A DNA stretch of 64,000 bases, taken from positions 7,151,865-7,215,864 of the forward strand of contig OY718806.1 in assembly GCA_963070105.1 (NCBI GenBank), given 5' to 3'. This DNA is from Litomosoides sigmodontis. Lineage: Eukaryota; Nematoda; Chromadorea; Rhabditida; Onchocercidae. The notes beneath the pieces are model-generated. The model worked only from the letters and a program-made list of their open reading frames with translations, was not told the origin of the DNA and did no database searches. Positions 25,056-39,313 of this stretch are shown piece by piece; the first letter of the stretch is position 1, and every line of letters begins with the position of its first letter. A program made the translations under genes and the position numbers.

Positions 25056-28000
25056 ATGGTTGTGTGTTGGTATTTCCTGCGTCGGTTGCTTGCGGCACTG
25101 TGGATTTTAATTTTTCTCATTGATATTACTGTACACTACGTGAGTAAATACAAAGATGCGCTGGACCAAGATATCCATTTAAATTTCAAAAATCGGTTAC
25201 GCAGGTTGCAACACGATTTGAAGAAGGTTAATTTTCTCTCATTTCATTTAATTCACAGAAATTGTATGCCTTATTTACTCTCTTTTCGCGTAATTCGAAA
25301 AATTGTTTTTACTGTTACACTCACGTTGCACGTGTCCATCTGTTTTTCCTCGCTCCCAGCCCTGCTTTTGATACATACCTTTCCTGTTGGGTGTTTTAGA
25401 TAAATAGTGCAAAGCATTTCTGGTCTACCAATTATAAGCTTTCATCTCATTTTCATGCATTCTGATGACAAGGTGAATAGTTTAGACCCAAATGTTGCTA
25501 AAGGATCGAGATCGGGAATGTCGTTTATCCGGTAATTTGCGAAAGTTGTTGGCTAATGATTCGAAGGTAAGTGAGGCTGCTCAGTCCTTTGGGGGTATTT
25601 GACATTTTTTATTTTCTGGACTGAATAATTGCTTGTTTCACAGTACGTTTCACAGTACTCCTTGAAATCATGAAGCTCGTGAATGTCAGAGTTATCTTTC
25701 CATTTGAAATGATTACTAGCCGATCAATTAGTTTTCCAAAGCGCTGGGCTGTTCATAGCTATTGACAAGCATAAAAATTGATCGTTTGTCATGGAAATAT
25801 TCAGTTTTCTTTATGTCCATGGAGACAAGAAAAGTCCTCGAAAAAGACTGAGGAAGGTAAAAAGTGATGGTAATTGGCGTAAATGATTGTCAGGAATTCG
25901 TACTGGCGCTACCAACATTTGTCGATTTTTTGCCTCATCTCTATGCCGTCCCAAATAGCGCGTTGCGTCCGGCGTTGATTTATCCGAGTAATTTTTCAAA
26001 GACAGCAAAGACGGACCTTGTTATTGGTATACCGACAGTTGCTCGAATCAATGTACGTAGGTGGATTTCGAGATGCTCCAGCGGTTAGATGGAGGGTTTC
26101 ATACAGCATTTCATGAATCTTCTATCCTGAAGTTTCTTTTAACTGAATAAATAGCTAAAAAGTAATTTATGTAATTTATGAGAACTTCCGATCTTTAGCA
26201 GTCTTACTTGATACCGACACTGCAGTCGTTGATCGGCGGAATAACAAGCAGTGAAATTAAGATGGTTACCATTGTCGTTCTCATTTCCGATGCCAAAGGC
26301 GCCAATTCTTCATTCGTGCAGCATCAGTGCACTTCATTACAATCAGAATTTCCTTTTGAGTTGAACTCAGGATTGCTAACAGTATGATTTGTTTCTAATT
26401 TTTTGCATAATTTTCAACAAAAATTGTTTTATGCATAATAAGCTGCAAGATTTAAAAATTATTTCCATTTTGATAAAAGACTGCGCAAAATATCCACATA
26501 AAGGATGCTTTCTTCCTATCTTACATAAGTTGAATCGAAGCATGTCTTCAAAACAGCGCTAAAGTTACCAGTTTAATTTCTATTTACGCTTATGTAATCT
26601 CAAGCATAGCAATGAAGCAGCCTATCGCTTTGTATTGCAAGATTTTTCTTCCAGGTTATTGTTCCACCTATTGAATGGTATTCTGATTTATATTCTATCC
26701 CCCCTACTTTTAATGATTCTCCGGAGCGAATGTACTGGCGTACGAAACAAAACTTGGATTATATGTATTTGATGTTATACTCGCAGCAGCGAGGTAAATT
26801 TCAGTTTAAAAAAGTTCTACAAAATCTGATCAAAACTACCCAAAATCTCGTGAATAAAGAATTTTAGACGAGGCACTGTTTCAGGTGAATATTATTTACA
26901 GTTAGAGGATGATGTGCTTGCAAAAGCTGGATTTGTGAGCCTTATCAAGAAGTTTATTAATGGAAGAATAACCGATGACTGGCTTATGCTCGAGTTTTCA
27001 TCCTTAGGCTTTATTGGGAAACTTTTTCGAACTTCCGATCTCACATTATTACTACAGTTCATCGCAATGTTCCATCGACAGAAGCCAGTGGACTGGTTGC
27101 TAGATCTGCTGTTTGTAAATCGATATTGCCATCCGGAGAAATCGGCTAAGCACTGTGCTCAGGTTTGTATACATTTCTACAATAATATAAGAGCAGCGCC
27201 TTGTGCAGAGAATGTTTCATGTGACTGTTACGGGATGGTGAATAAGTGCATACGTGTAATACCACTAATAAACGTTGAATTTGTCGTTTTAACTTCTAGA
27301 ATATATTTCGATAAAGTCGAGATTTTTTTAATTTGGTCTTGCTCTGCATTTCATTATTATGAAAAACATTGTAGCAATGCCATAATTACTTCTAACTTTC
27401 CAACTTTAAAATGCATTGGTTAATTGTGTTTAAAGCTTTGTTGATAGTCCAGTTTGAGATCTTGTTACGTTATTGTTGTGTGGATCAAAATGTATTATTC
27501 TTTAAGGGTTTTTCAGTGACATTTTTAAATGCAAATAATGTAATTACGATGCATGGAAGAAATTATGTTAGAAATCTTAGTTAAAAACGGCTATTTTTTG
27601 GTTTTTACAAATTTGAATGTTTATCAAGAAGTTACTTAACACATCAAACAAGCAAAAAATTTTTACTAGAATAAGTACTGCTATAAATTGAGTTTTCACA
27701 TCTCATACATATTGACATAATTGGTTGTTTTTTTGCCTTTTTTCGGTGTTACGAAAACCTCGTGAATAAGATCCTTGCACTCTTCACAGTGATGGAGAGA
27801 GTGAAGTAATACTAGCAGAAGTTTTAGACAGCCTTTTTTTACTATTAAAGGACTTCCATCTCTTTCCAGATCGCGAAGCGACACCGAATTCGTCATAGAC
27901 CTCCTCTTTTCCAGCATATAGGTATTCATTCTTCACTGGCAGGGAAAGTGCAGAAATTAAAGGAAAGAGATTTTGGCAAAGCACAGCTTTATATACCACA

Positions 28001-28709
28001 TCGCAATAATCCTCCTGCTAAGATCACCACAACGCTTAAAACTTATATGCTCTTTGGTGAGTCTTTTACTTTTCACCATAAAATTAAACGAAATCTTTTA
28101 AACGTTTTGCTGACTGCTAACCACTCTTTGTGGTTTTAAAGAATTATGCAGTTTGACCAGTCTGCAAAGTTTGAATCTATTGGATGGATTCATGTTTAGG
28201 TAAGTAACATTTTCGATCTTTACTCTTGTAAAGAGAACTGACAGTGGGTGTTGTTGAGAAAATTGTTTCTTTGGTATTTTGATGTTCCTGTTGTTCCAGA
28301 TATTGAAAATGCTTACGCCGGCAACAATTATTATTGGGCTTTTGCTCCAGTCGCTCAAGACTACATATTATTTGAATTTTATTCTGCTATTACTCTAATC
28401 GGTTCGTTAACCTTATCTTTTGTTCTAATGGGCGCGCATTCTTTTTATCAATTACATGGAAGTCTTTAAGGTATTATTGTTCGTACTGGTAACCCCGAAC
28501 ATCAGTATGACATACTGAATGAAAGTACGGAAGTGTTGCTGAGGAAAGTGAATGAGGACAACTTCATCTCCATAGCCCACTTCAATGAACGTGGTACAGT
28601 ACGGGTTGATTTCGCTGAGGGCATCAAAGTGACTTCATTAAAAATCGAAATTCATGAAACAAGCTCAAATTGGCTCATCATTAATGAAATGAGTATTACT
28701 GCGGAATAA
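25056..28709 (+). CDS. MGAT4: Alpha-1,3-mannosyl-glycoprotein 4-beta-N-acetylglucosaminyltransferase (MGAT4 family)
   Basis: Adds a beta-1,4-linked GlcNAc branch to the alpha-1,3 mannose arm of N-glycans in the Golgi. Exons: 25056-25226, 25486-25566, 25894-26052, 26202-26381, 26655-26793, 26885-27162, 27870-28056, 28300-28401, 28471-28709; phases match, 511 aa, close to mammalian MGAT4 (about 535). Residues about 7-30 form a type II signal anchor ([19 protein letters not shown]). Family motifs: [47 protein letters not shown] (the EDD nucleotide-sugar site), [68 protein letters not shown]-terminal domain ends with an [19 protein letters not shown] strand. No trans-splice-like acceptor is obvious at its start. 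Confidence 0.95.
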
Positions 28710-30099
28710 GATTTTTATATGGTTCCCCTTTCTGAATATTCTATAAACAGCTGCGGGTACGTGATTTTTTGTTTACATGTTGTCAACGGTGTTTTTTTAT
28801 TTAGCGCACTATTTGCACATCTGTAATTTGATTTACTTGAATTGCTCCTATTTTTGCCTATCTGGATCTATCATCAAACGAAGCAGAGATCTATTTTGCA
28901 CAATTCGATTAAAAAGGAATCAAATACTGAACATCAGCAAGTGAAACTAAGAATAGCAGGTGAATAGAGCTGCCTGCCAGGCTCTTTCTGATATTTTTGC
29001 ACGGATAATTGTTTATTTCGTAAGACGGAACACATATTATGTGATGCGTTGCACTGACGAATTGACAATGTTTGACGATGATTTCATAGAGAGGTTAAAT
29101 AATATATGTATATGTTTGTGAGCTTGGTACAAAGGTCATTGTATACTGTTTAATACCGTTAACCAGTGTTGCACTATGTTTACTCCGTTGCGTTAGTTTA
29201 TAGTGGTGAATTAATGTATTCAAGTGTGCGGTACTCTTACGGTACATACCTTCTTGCTGTCAATAAATTTTCATCGCAGTTCTCCCGTGCCTTTTAACAA
29301 CGAGTGTTACCATCTCGAGTTACCTATCACGCATTGGGCTTTATCCCCAGTTAAGTGGCAGTGTTGTGCTAACATGTGGTCCTGGTACTGCAGTAAAGCT
29401 GTTTAATGATAGGAAATCATTGCGTAGTGGATGTCTATTCCTACTGCATTTCCAACAGCAGTGACAGTTTAGGTAGGCATTGATGGTGGCTTATCAGTAG
29501 AAAAAGAGAAGAGAGTCAGTCCGAAGAGCAGAGATCAATGTTCAGTGGTTGTTCAAACACGTACATTTCTCGTACAGTTAGTCTTTCTGAACCTCCTTGT
29601 CACCTTTTCACTTCTTAAGAAGCGAATATGCGACCGCGATTGATTAGCAAGACCGGTATGGCAGCCCTGTTCTGCCGTTTCGTTCATTTCAGTTTTCAGT
29701 GATTCTATCTTGCTGCTGGCTTATTTGTTTTCTTTTCAGAAATTCTTGATCGTTAAAAATGCCCATTCTTCATCCTAGTTTTCAAAAAATATGAGTCTTT
29801 GACGCTAGCACTTTTTATGGTGTCAGCACTTGTATGAGTAGGTGCATTTTTTATGGTTTTTTTGTAACTTTAATACTATTTTATAAAAAACCCCGGAGTT
29901 TCATTATTCAACTAGTTAAAAGGACAAGCCCACAAAAAATTTGCCTCAGACAAGGACGACTCTTCTCCAAGTTAGAATGAGTGACAGCAACAGCAGACTC
30001 AGCTACTTTTATAGTAACCTTGTGTGCAACACAATTTTAGTATACAAATTAATTGGTAACACTTATATTATGATGACGTATCATGTTTCAGGGTAATCA
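28710..30099. other. Intergenic, nothing recognised
   Basis: A 1.4 kb AT-rich gap between MGAT4 and the fatty acyl-CoA reductase gene, presumably the MGAT4 3'UTR and the fard-1 promoter/outron ending in the acceptor-like GTTTCAG at 30091. No repeat or RNA gene recognised. Confidence 0.4.
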
Positions 30100-33024
30100 A
30101 TGGGACACAGTCAACAAGTGGCGGATGTATATGCAGGCCGAAGTGTGTTGGTCACTGGTGCAAGTGGTTTTCTTGGCAAAGTTCTCATCGAAAAATTACT
30201 GTATTCAATAGATTCATTGAAAAATATTTACCTATTAATTCGTCCAAAAAACGGACTTGGTCCAAAAAAACGAATGGACGCAATTATTCAGGTTTGAATT
30301 ACTTTTTAGAGAGGGAACAGAGATGCATGTGAATACGTGGACAGCCAGCGCCAAGAATGATGGTAATTTATATTTCTCTTTAATTATCGCTCTAATCTCC
30401 AGGGTCCTCTGTTCGACCGATTGCGTCGCTTCAAGCCCGGAATATTCTCGAAGTTGATTCCAGTTGGTGGTGATATTATGGAAGAAGGTTTGGGCCTCAA
30501 TCAACTGGATATGCAAACTATCTGCGATGAAGTTTCAATTGGTAAGTTGGCAATGCAGCCATATGCCAGATTTCATCTCACAGTCACTCATTTCAGTATT
30601 CCATTGCGCGGCGTCAGTGAAATTTGATGAGGCTTTACGAATATCTATAGAAATGAATGTTCTTGGAACACAGCGACTTGTTGCTCTTTGTCATATGATA
30701 AAAAATCTACTTGTAAGTCCTCCTCTACTTTCGTTTGGTTTATCTGTTTCATTCGTGTTTATCTCGGTGTTTTTTAGACGATACTTTTCTGTTGCAGGTG
30801 CTTGTTCATGTCAGTACAGCATACGCAAATTGTGATAAATCAGAAATATTAGAGATAATTTATCCCCCTCCTGTGCCACAAAATAAACTTTTCGAGGCGA
30901 TTAATTGGATGGATGATGTGGTAATTGATGCCATAACGCCACATTTACTTGGTAAAAGGCCGAACACTTATACCTTAACAAAAGCTCTTGCTGAAGTTTG
31001 TTTATCTGAAAATTTTATACCTATAAACTTCATAATTCTTAGTTTTCTGATTTGCTTGTGTTGAAAAGGAAGTGGTATACAGAGGAGCGCTGGAAAGAAA
31101 CTATATATTATGTAGAAAATACTTGTTACAATTTATATAATGGAAGGTTCAGCGAGTTATTTCCTCTAGCACTGTTCAAAACTAACTGAATGGCAAGTCT
31201 GTATAAAAAATTTGTCTCTTGTTATTGTTCTTGTAGTAGACAGTTCTTTTTCATTTTCCCAAACAAACAGCCACTTTGTCTTTTTTTTTTAGGTGCAGTT
31301 GATGGAAGATGCGAGACGGTTACCGGTAATTATTGTGAGACCATCAATAATAGGAGCCATGTGGCAAGACCCCCTTCCTGGTTGGACGGATAATTACAAT
31401 GGACCAACAGGAATTTTTGCTGCTGTGGGTTTAATTTCGCTAATAACTTTCATCCATCAGCAAGCACACTTATTTTTCCCTCATTCTTTTCCGTTATGAT
31501 GAAATTAATGTTCTCATTTCACCCATATTTCCACTCGCGCTAGTTAGAGATGTTATTGTCATTTTACTGTTAATTCTTATCCGATTCCAAGGTATTCATG
31601 CAGTCTGAATTTTATTTCCAACAGATTCAGCGTGATATTGAATTTTGCAGTCGATATGACGTTAAGCCCACTTTGTCTGCAAATGGGAACAGATTGTGTT
31701 TTTATAGTGCGGCAAGGGTGTATTGACAAACATGTGTGGCAGCAGCTCAGCGAAAGCGGACATAATACCAGTCGATATCGTTTCGAATTTGATGATTGTT
31801 GCTGCTGCTCACAGAACTTACACCGAGTAATATTTGCATAATGTTTCATCAGAAACAGTATTATCCAAAACTATGCTACTTCGATAAAAAACGAAACTAT
31901 GTAAATGTTTAGGTATGAGTCGATACCGGTGATACACTGCTGTTCAGGAGCGTTAAATCCCGTTCAGTGGGCTTTTATTGTTAATTTCATCGAACGTTTT
32001 TTCCGTGCTTATCCACTAAACGAGTGCTATCGCATCCCATCAACTCACTTCCACTCCTCTAGACTTTTGTTCGAGTTCAATTTTTATCTGAAGCACATGG
32101 GTCCCGCTTATCTTATCGATCTTCTAAACGCATTCTGGGGTCCAAAAATAAGGTAGTTCTCCTCATAAATTCTCCTTATTTTTCGCTACATCACATCACT
32201 TACCGTCGTTTACTCTTCGTTGCAGATTTACTCGTATCTATAAGAAAGTTTTGAGACTAGTTGAAACGCTGCATTATTTTACAACTCGAGGTTGGGATTT
32301 TGATTCGAAAGGTCTCATCAAGTTATGGGAAACTACTTCAGAAGAGGATAAAAAAGTCAGTTTATTATATTCCTACATGACACTGAATAAAAAATTATTT
32401 TAAAACTTTCGCCACGGTTTTATTTTGCGTGGATTTTTGGTATATCAGATGCATATATAATTTCTCATCATTTTTGCAGATTTTTAATTTTGATGTACGG
32501 CAACTGGATTGGGATTCATACTTGTTCGATTACCTTATGGGTGTTAAGCGATATGTCGTTAAAGATCGTTTAGATGAGCTGCCAAAAGCAAGGCGAAATC
32601 TTTCCTGGTATGCAATCCTGAAACACATATCTTCGACTCATAAATGCCTTTTTTATATACCTTTTTTTTTCAGGCTGAAGTTATATGCTTCAGTTTTCAA
32701 CGCTTTCATTTGGTGGATTTCTATACGTATGTTTGCAAGGTTAATTGATATCACTGTTTCCTTTTTATTCCTTTTTTTTTCATGGAGAAAGGGAGGAAAA
32801 ACATAGTCACTAGCAGAAGAGGAATTAGTTCTGCAGAACGTTCGACTGAAATAATACATTTCACTTCAGAGCTAGTATCGTATTTCAGACAACGTTCTAG
32901 AAGATACCGCTGGTTTAGTGGGAGTATCGGGTTTCTGTTGACATATATTTGGTCAAATTACAATTTTCGTCCACCAGTTCGTTTGAAAAGCCTGGAAGAA
33001 TACAAGCAAAGAACAAGTTTTTAA
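30100..33024 (+). CDS. fard-1: Fatty acyl-CoA reductase
   Basis: Reduces fatty acyl-CoA to fatty alcohol with NADPH, supplying ether-lipid (plasmalogen) synthesis; the family sits on the peroxisome or ER membrane. Exons: 30100-30291, 30403-30541, 30597-30712, 30798-30995, 31293-31424, 31708-31826, 31913-32152, 32226-32355, 32480-32607, 32674-32739, 32889-33024; all phases match, 531 aa (family about 515). Motifs: Rossmann VLVTGASGFLGKVLIEKLL, HCAASVKFDEAL, NVLGTQRLVALC, HVSTAYANC, catalytic NTYTLTKALAE (YXXXK), IVRPSIIGA, DIIPVDIVSN, then the C-terminal sterile domain (FNFDVRQLDWDSYL, GVKRYVVKD). Hydrophobic residues in exons 10 and 11 could form the tail anchor. An acceptor-like GTTTCAG ends 8 nt before the ATG. 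Confidence 0.95.
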
Positions 33025-35386
33025 GTAAAACATTATATCTAGCTGTTACATCAATGCGGTAGGGATAAGTTGTTGGGCTGAGCACACCAGTAGTCAGCTT
33101 GTGGATCTTAAGATTTCGCGTGTTGATTTGTTACAGAGCTGTTCATCTGTTTGAATTATCTATTCTTGCCCCAAGTCCTCTCACGTTTTTACGTTAGGCG
33201 ATACTTACATTCTACGATTGTTATCACTGTATTGTAGAAGCGGTCACACAACTTTCAAAGTTTTTTATTACGGAAATGTAATACTTGTTCAAGGCATAAT
33301 TAGTATGGAGTTCACTGATTTCTGATATCCACTGGCGAGTGCACTGCATATAAAACCATCACTTGTCCTATTTCAATGAAATAAAGAATTACGATGGTAT
33401 GGTGTTACATGCAGAAAATGAAATACTCTACTGTAATTATAACCTACTCGGTTTAATTCGAACTTATTAACCATTAACATGTATTAATAAATGCTTTCTG
33501 AATTAAGTAGGGCATTCTAAAGCTGTCGCTCCATTTTATTTCATTCTTCCTTTCCCTTCACTCCCATCCTAGTTCTTTTGAATACTTCTTCGTCTATAGA
33601 TTTCACCATTTCGGTCTTGCTTATTCTCTTCGTATGAAAATGTGCACACAAAACTGATTGTCTGGTGTGAATGTTATTCAGTGTTGTTTGGTTTTATTTT
33701 TATGATCCACAATATTTTGTAAATGTTTTTTACTCAAAATCTACAGAGAATGCAATCCGAACACTGATCAATGTTTGTGGCCGTTGTGCAGGAATATGTT
33801 TTGAGACAATCTAAAATGCGTCCTAAAATATCAATGAGGCTAGCTGCTGTTTTCTGGTTGGTGGATCGTAATGGCCATACTTCAGCATATGCACTTATAA
33901 AAGCATTGATTTTTATTTTATGATGCAGTTGCCTATTTGTAGTAAGGTTGAGGTCATTGTGTTGAGAGTTCATGGTCATCGTTTCATTTTATAATTATAT
34001 TCAATATAAAACTATGAATCGTTGGAATGCGGAAACTGATTTGCATCGAAACTTCGTAAGTTGGAACATTTCTTTGCGCTCACAACTCTTACTATAAATT
34101 ATAAAAATGAGCATCAAACTAGTACGATCTCCAATTCAGCTGTAATATGGTGATTGAGGAGACATTTTCCTTCATCACAAATATCACTTGTTGGATTGGT
34201 ATATACGTTTCGAAAATGTGAAATATAAAGAGGCTGAATAATAGCAAATTAATGGACAAGTTTGAGTGTGCTGTGATTATGGTTTCGTTTATTGCTTGCT
34301 TGAATGGTGCAATAATTGCTGCAAGCACAAACACATGTTGCTTGATTGATCGATTACTGATTTTGATTGTGGGGGATTGAAAAAACCACACTAGCATGAC
34401 CTAGACTAGATCAAGCAATGGCGTATGAGCTAGTATGGTTAGTACAGTTCCTCAAAACTGTACTGCATATGACCAGTATGAAAGAAGTCGCGGTTATTGC
34501 GCTCTGTGTTAGCAACGTGACTGGCATAATGGCGTACTGCTTTCTCGATATTGCTTGTTAGGTTGGAGCAATCCGGGTTGTACTTTGTACGAATTATCGA
34601 ACTGTTGTTCCGCTTTTCATTTTACAGTGCACAGTGTTCTGGAATGGAAATAAGACGTGTTGAGAACACCAGGAAGGGTGAGTGGTGGCCAGGGAACTCT
34701 CATATTTTCGAAAATGTTCATGAATCTACATGACAACGAAATGAGCTACTTTGTTTACTGAGAAACACCTATCCTACTGGCGATTTATTTCAGTGATCTA
34801 GAGGTCACGATTTTGTAGAAAGCAGAATAATAAGCTATAGGTATTTGAGGTATCTTTTAAAAAAGTAGAACGATGTGTAAGAAGGGAAAGCTCATCGGTT
34901 CGCAACCAGGAATTCACATTCCAAATTAAGACGACGTGACATTCTATTGTTTTTCAGTATTACCTCGTATTTCTGTCATTTATTTATTTATTAAGTATCA
35001 TACAATGTAAGTAAATCTAATTTTACCGATTACCAAATGGAGTCGCTTGCAACGTTGCAATTATCAAATAACCTCGTTTCTCTCTTTATTTCTCCGTTTC
35101 TCTGTTTCTCTGTGTGGAGAAGAAAGGGAGTGGTTGTTGGCGTATGCTTATCAATACCTTTACAACACTTTACGACTCATTGTACGACGCGATTGTATTG
35201 CCATTAAGTACTGCCATCTAATTACATTCCATTCGAATGTTTCGAATGATTTAGATAGGGCTGTGTCTGCCATGGAATCGGGTAGGATAGGATGAAGAAC
35301 TGAACGGTGTTGTAGATTAACATAGCTGACTTAGTCATTTATATTGTCAACTGTGTTTGCAGAGCATTTTGGCTACTAAAACTACA
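33025..35386. other. Intergenic, nothing recognised
   Basis: A 2.4 kb AT-rich gap downstream of fard-1. Scattered short frames on both strands have no matching exons. The right end carries an acceptor-like TTTGCAG (35356-35362), 24 nt before the dipeptidase start codon. A pyrimidine-rich stretch at about 33525-33590 is the only compositional oddity. Confidence 0.4.
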
Positions 35387-38300
35387 ATGGATTTCTACTA
35401 CAAATTTGCCAAGTAATTTTTTCTGCTCTTCCATTTCCTACATTCATTAGAAAAAAAATTACTGATGTTATGCGCAGGTGTTGCAAGGAGAGTTGTGTGT
35501 ACGTATTCCAGTACAACGAGAAAAGAGGTCCTTTGCAGCAGAGCGATCTGTGATTTATGAAACGGGAAGACCAGAATTTCCGAATTCTGTACAGTCTTCT
35601 CATTCTTTTTCCGATAGCTCGAAGCGAGAGAGCACTGAAGCTCTAGTGAGGTACTGAACAAAAACGTTAGCCATACTTTGCTGCAAAATGAGATGTTATG
35701 GTGCAGACGATGTATTTAAAACCATAACCATATTTTACAGCCATCAATCGAGATTCACCTGTGAGGGTGAACCACGTACATTTCTAACTGTAGCTGGGTG
35801 GTATCCACTGTGATTTGTGGCTGGCTGTGCTTGTGATTTATATCGAGCTTTTGTGTAATAGGTATTGAAAGGAAACGTTTTGAGATTGTAAATTCTGCAG
35901 AGAAGTTGATGCAAATCAGAAGAAGTTTGTTGAGCGATTGCGTGAAGCTGTTGCAATACGAAGTGTTTCTGGACAGCCAGAACGACGTGAAGATGTCATA
36001 CGCATGGTTCAGTGGACAAAAATGGTACCAAAGTTATATTATGTGCAATATTGGAGACGCTATCTGTTTTTAGCACAATTAAGCCGTAGCGTCTTACCAT
36101 ATTGTACAGTCTGCGTATTTTATTTGGCTAATGAATGAACAACACAGTTATTGTGTTTTAAAATATTAGACGCTACTCAAGTTGAATATAATACATTTGT
36201 GGTATGGAAAGTAATTCTCTTTTGTATTTTAAGGTTGTGTGGAAATTCAATGCAATTTAGAATTTGAAACATTAGTGTTTATTGAGAATCATGATTTGAA
36301 ATCACTTTTGATGTTGCGAAGGGAGGATGTCTGTCCTCATACCGGAAATTTGTAATCAGGTGATAAATTTGTAGCAAATGGAAGAATTAGGCGCCAAAGT
36401 GGAGCTATGCGAAATTGGAGAACAAACATTATCGGATGGTTCCAGAATCAGCCTTCCTCCAGTTTTGCTTGGCACGTTAGGTAATGACGAGGCCAAAAAA
36501 ACACTTCTCATTTATGGTCATTTGGACGTGCAGCCTGCAGAAAAATTGGATGGTTGGAACACAGAACCTTTTAATCTTGTCAAAAAGGTCCATCATATAT
36601 TATTTCAGTCGCGGTTTCACACGGTTACAGGATATTGAATAGGAAGGAAACTGTACTCGCGAGGTGTTTTGGTAGTATGATGAATTTCTAAAGTGCTTTA
36701 GTCTGTTCTTGAAATTTTGAAAGATTGTTGTAAATTCAGTCATCATTGTTGCAGGATTAATTTTTAACTCTTATGCAATTTTTTTTTTCGAATGTTGACA
36801 AGGCATATATAAAAAAGCTTTAAGGATGGAAAATTATTTGGTCGTGGCTCAACTGACGACAAGGGGCCAGTAGTTGCATGGATAAACGCATTGGAAACAT
36901 TGCATAAATGTGAAATCCCAATACCAGTGAATATAAAGGTATGGTTGATAGTTATATGAAGTTTTCATCAGATATACGGATACCAATCGATATATAATTG
37001 TTTTGAAGTTTTTTTTGAGGATAATAACAGAAGCGGTATAGTATTTACGGAAAATTATTAGATTTAAATAAACTTAGAACATTGGTGCGCATGTGTGCTT
37101 ATTATGCACTCCTTTTATTTCAAGTTCTGTTTCGAAGCAATGGAAGAAAGTGGTTCGCTGGGGCTGGAAGAAATGTTGAAGAAGAAGAAGGACACTTTTT
37201 TGAATGATATCAACTTCACTTGCATATCTGACAGTTATTGGCTTGGTAAAACTAAGCCTTGTATTTCATACGGCTTGAGGTTATCCAGTTTGAATTTGAT
37301 TTATGGGAAAGTTTCATTGTATTTATATTAATAATTTTACTACTTTCAATTCATTATTAATACGTTATTGTAGGGGTTTGTGCTATTATTTCATCGAGGT
37401 AACCGGTTGCAAGCAAGACTTACATAGTGGTGTATTTGGAGGTTCCATGTGAGTTCATTTTTGATTTTAATTTAATTTTATTGTGGCATATGGTCTGTCT
37501 ATCGATATTGAATACGATATTACTTGTTGACATACTGGGACAAATTACAGCAACATATTATTTCACTGTTGCCATAAGCCGCAAGCGTAAATTTTCAAAA
37601 CTATGTTGGAGACTAGGGTGAGATATTATTTGTTGTGAAATTTTTTGGTTTTGCTTGATTGTTTGAGGAAGAGCTTTCTTTTTGCGCTGTTGAATAGTCA
37701 GTGAAAGCTTGTCGTTTGATGGCATCGGTAGTGAAGTTCATTGTTCTTTATTTGACTTGAGGGAATAGTTTGAGACTATTTGCTGAGTAATGATTTAAAG
37801 GGAATTCGAATGAGGCTTCATGGTAGTACTGTTGTACTTGTACTACCATACTACCCGAAATACTTTGAAGCTACTTTTTAAAGGTACTTTTAAACAAATG
37901 AACGTGGTACGAGAAGATTGGAATTTAAACACCTAATTGTTGGATGAATGAAGCTAATTACCAATGCAAATCACGGACCCAGCTGAAAATTAAATTTAGG
38001 AATTATGATTAATGTTATGAAATCAAGCAAATAAGAGAATTAAGTGTCAATAAAACCGTTTAATTGATAGTAATCGAGATTATTTGTCCTTATGGACTTA
38101 CTATATGAAAGCACTTTAACCCTTGGAAATATGTATGTTGTGTAACTTTCCCTCTTCGACATAGTATGCGCATTTATTTTAATGTTTCTTATGATATGAA
38201 TTATTTCGACCTGTGTTTTAATTTAGGTATGAGCCAATGTCAGATTTGGTTTGGGTAATGAGTAAATTAACCGATGTAGATGGAAACGTTATGATCAGAG

Positions 38301-39313
38301 GTATTATGGATTTAGTGGCTCCAGTAACAGACGAAGAAAAGAAGTTGTACGAAACCCTTGATTTCGATATGGTATGCACATTCATTTCTACCGTGTTATG
38401 AAATTAAACTAATCAACCCTTTTGTTGTAAAGGAAGAGTATCGCGCTGATATTGGTGCCATGAAGTTGTTAAGCGATTCGAAAGAAAAGATATTGATGAA
38501 TCGATGGAGATATCCTTCTCTGTCACTACATGGTATATTTCTTGAATGCAGATTTTTATCCTTATTAAATTTAACCCATAATAGTTATTACGCCTATAGC
38601 TACATAAACATCATAAATAATAGTTATGTTATTCGTGCTCATCCCCACTGCATTACTTCTAACATTTAATGGTTCCAATATTCACGCATTTTTTTATCCT
38701 GTTTTGTTCATTAAAGGAATTGTTGGAGCAGCTAATGGCGAAGATGCTAAAACGGTCATTCCAGCGAAGGTGATTGGAAAGTTCAGCATTCGACTCGTAC
38801 CAAACATGAAACCGGCGAAGGTAGACAGTCTCGTTATGAATCATTTGGACGCATTATGGAAGAGTAGAGGTTCTCCCAACCACTTCGAGTAAGTATCTTA
38901 ATAATTATTTTCCGTTACAAATCTTGACCCGTTACGAATGAAGTTTATTTCAGGGTGAAACCAATTCATTCGTGTGTTTCGTGGTTATCTGATTTCAAGG
39001 ACCCTCATTATCAGTGTGCAGCGAAAGCCATCCAGAAAGGTAATTTCTTCCTTAATTTCTAATTGGACTTTGCACTTTCTTCGTACAAGCACATTTTTCA
39101 GTGTATGGGGTTGAACCGGATTACATTCGAGAAGGTGGTAGTATACCAGTAACCATAACATTTCAAGAACTGACCAAAAGTAGCGTGCTCTTATTGCCCA
39201 TTGGATCATCAGATGATATGGCCCATTCACAAAACGAGAAAATAAATTTGCTAAATTATATGGCGGGCACTAAATTGTTGGGAGCTTACATCCTTGAACT
39301 GTGCAGTATCTGA
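35387..39313 (+). CDS. pes-9: Cytosolic non-specific dipeptidase, M20 family (CNDP2/PES-9)
   Basis: A zinc/manganese dipeptidase hydrolysing dipeptides in the cytosol. Exons: 35387-35412, 35901-36024, 36375-36587, 36825-36938, 37125-37279, 37374-37448, 38227-38371, 38433-38532, 38717-38888, 38954-39039, 39102-39313; phases match, 473 aa (human CNDP2 475). Metal-site and catalytic motifs: IYGHLDVQP (His, Asp), [10 protein letters not shown] (bridging Asp), FEAMEESGS (Glu general base and Glu ligand), [27 protein letters not shown] (His). The dimerisation lid (exons 7-9) carries [11 protein letters not shown]. It has no signal peptide. The first coding exon is only 26 nt (MDFYYKFA); it is chosen because its phase joins exactly and an acceptor-like site lies upstream. 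Intron 6 is the longest at 778 nt. Confidence 0.95.

Noticed and set aside
24468..25098. Two overlapping minus-strand ORFs of 123-132 codons upstream of MGAT4
   Set aside because: They overlap each other in different frames, contain repetitive low-complexity residues and oppose the likely promoter/5'UTR; no family resemblance.
26914..27423. Single 169-aa ORF taken as a whole protein
   Set aside because: Only its first part is the conserved MGAT4 exon (to 27162); the rest after the GT donor is intron read-through.
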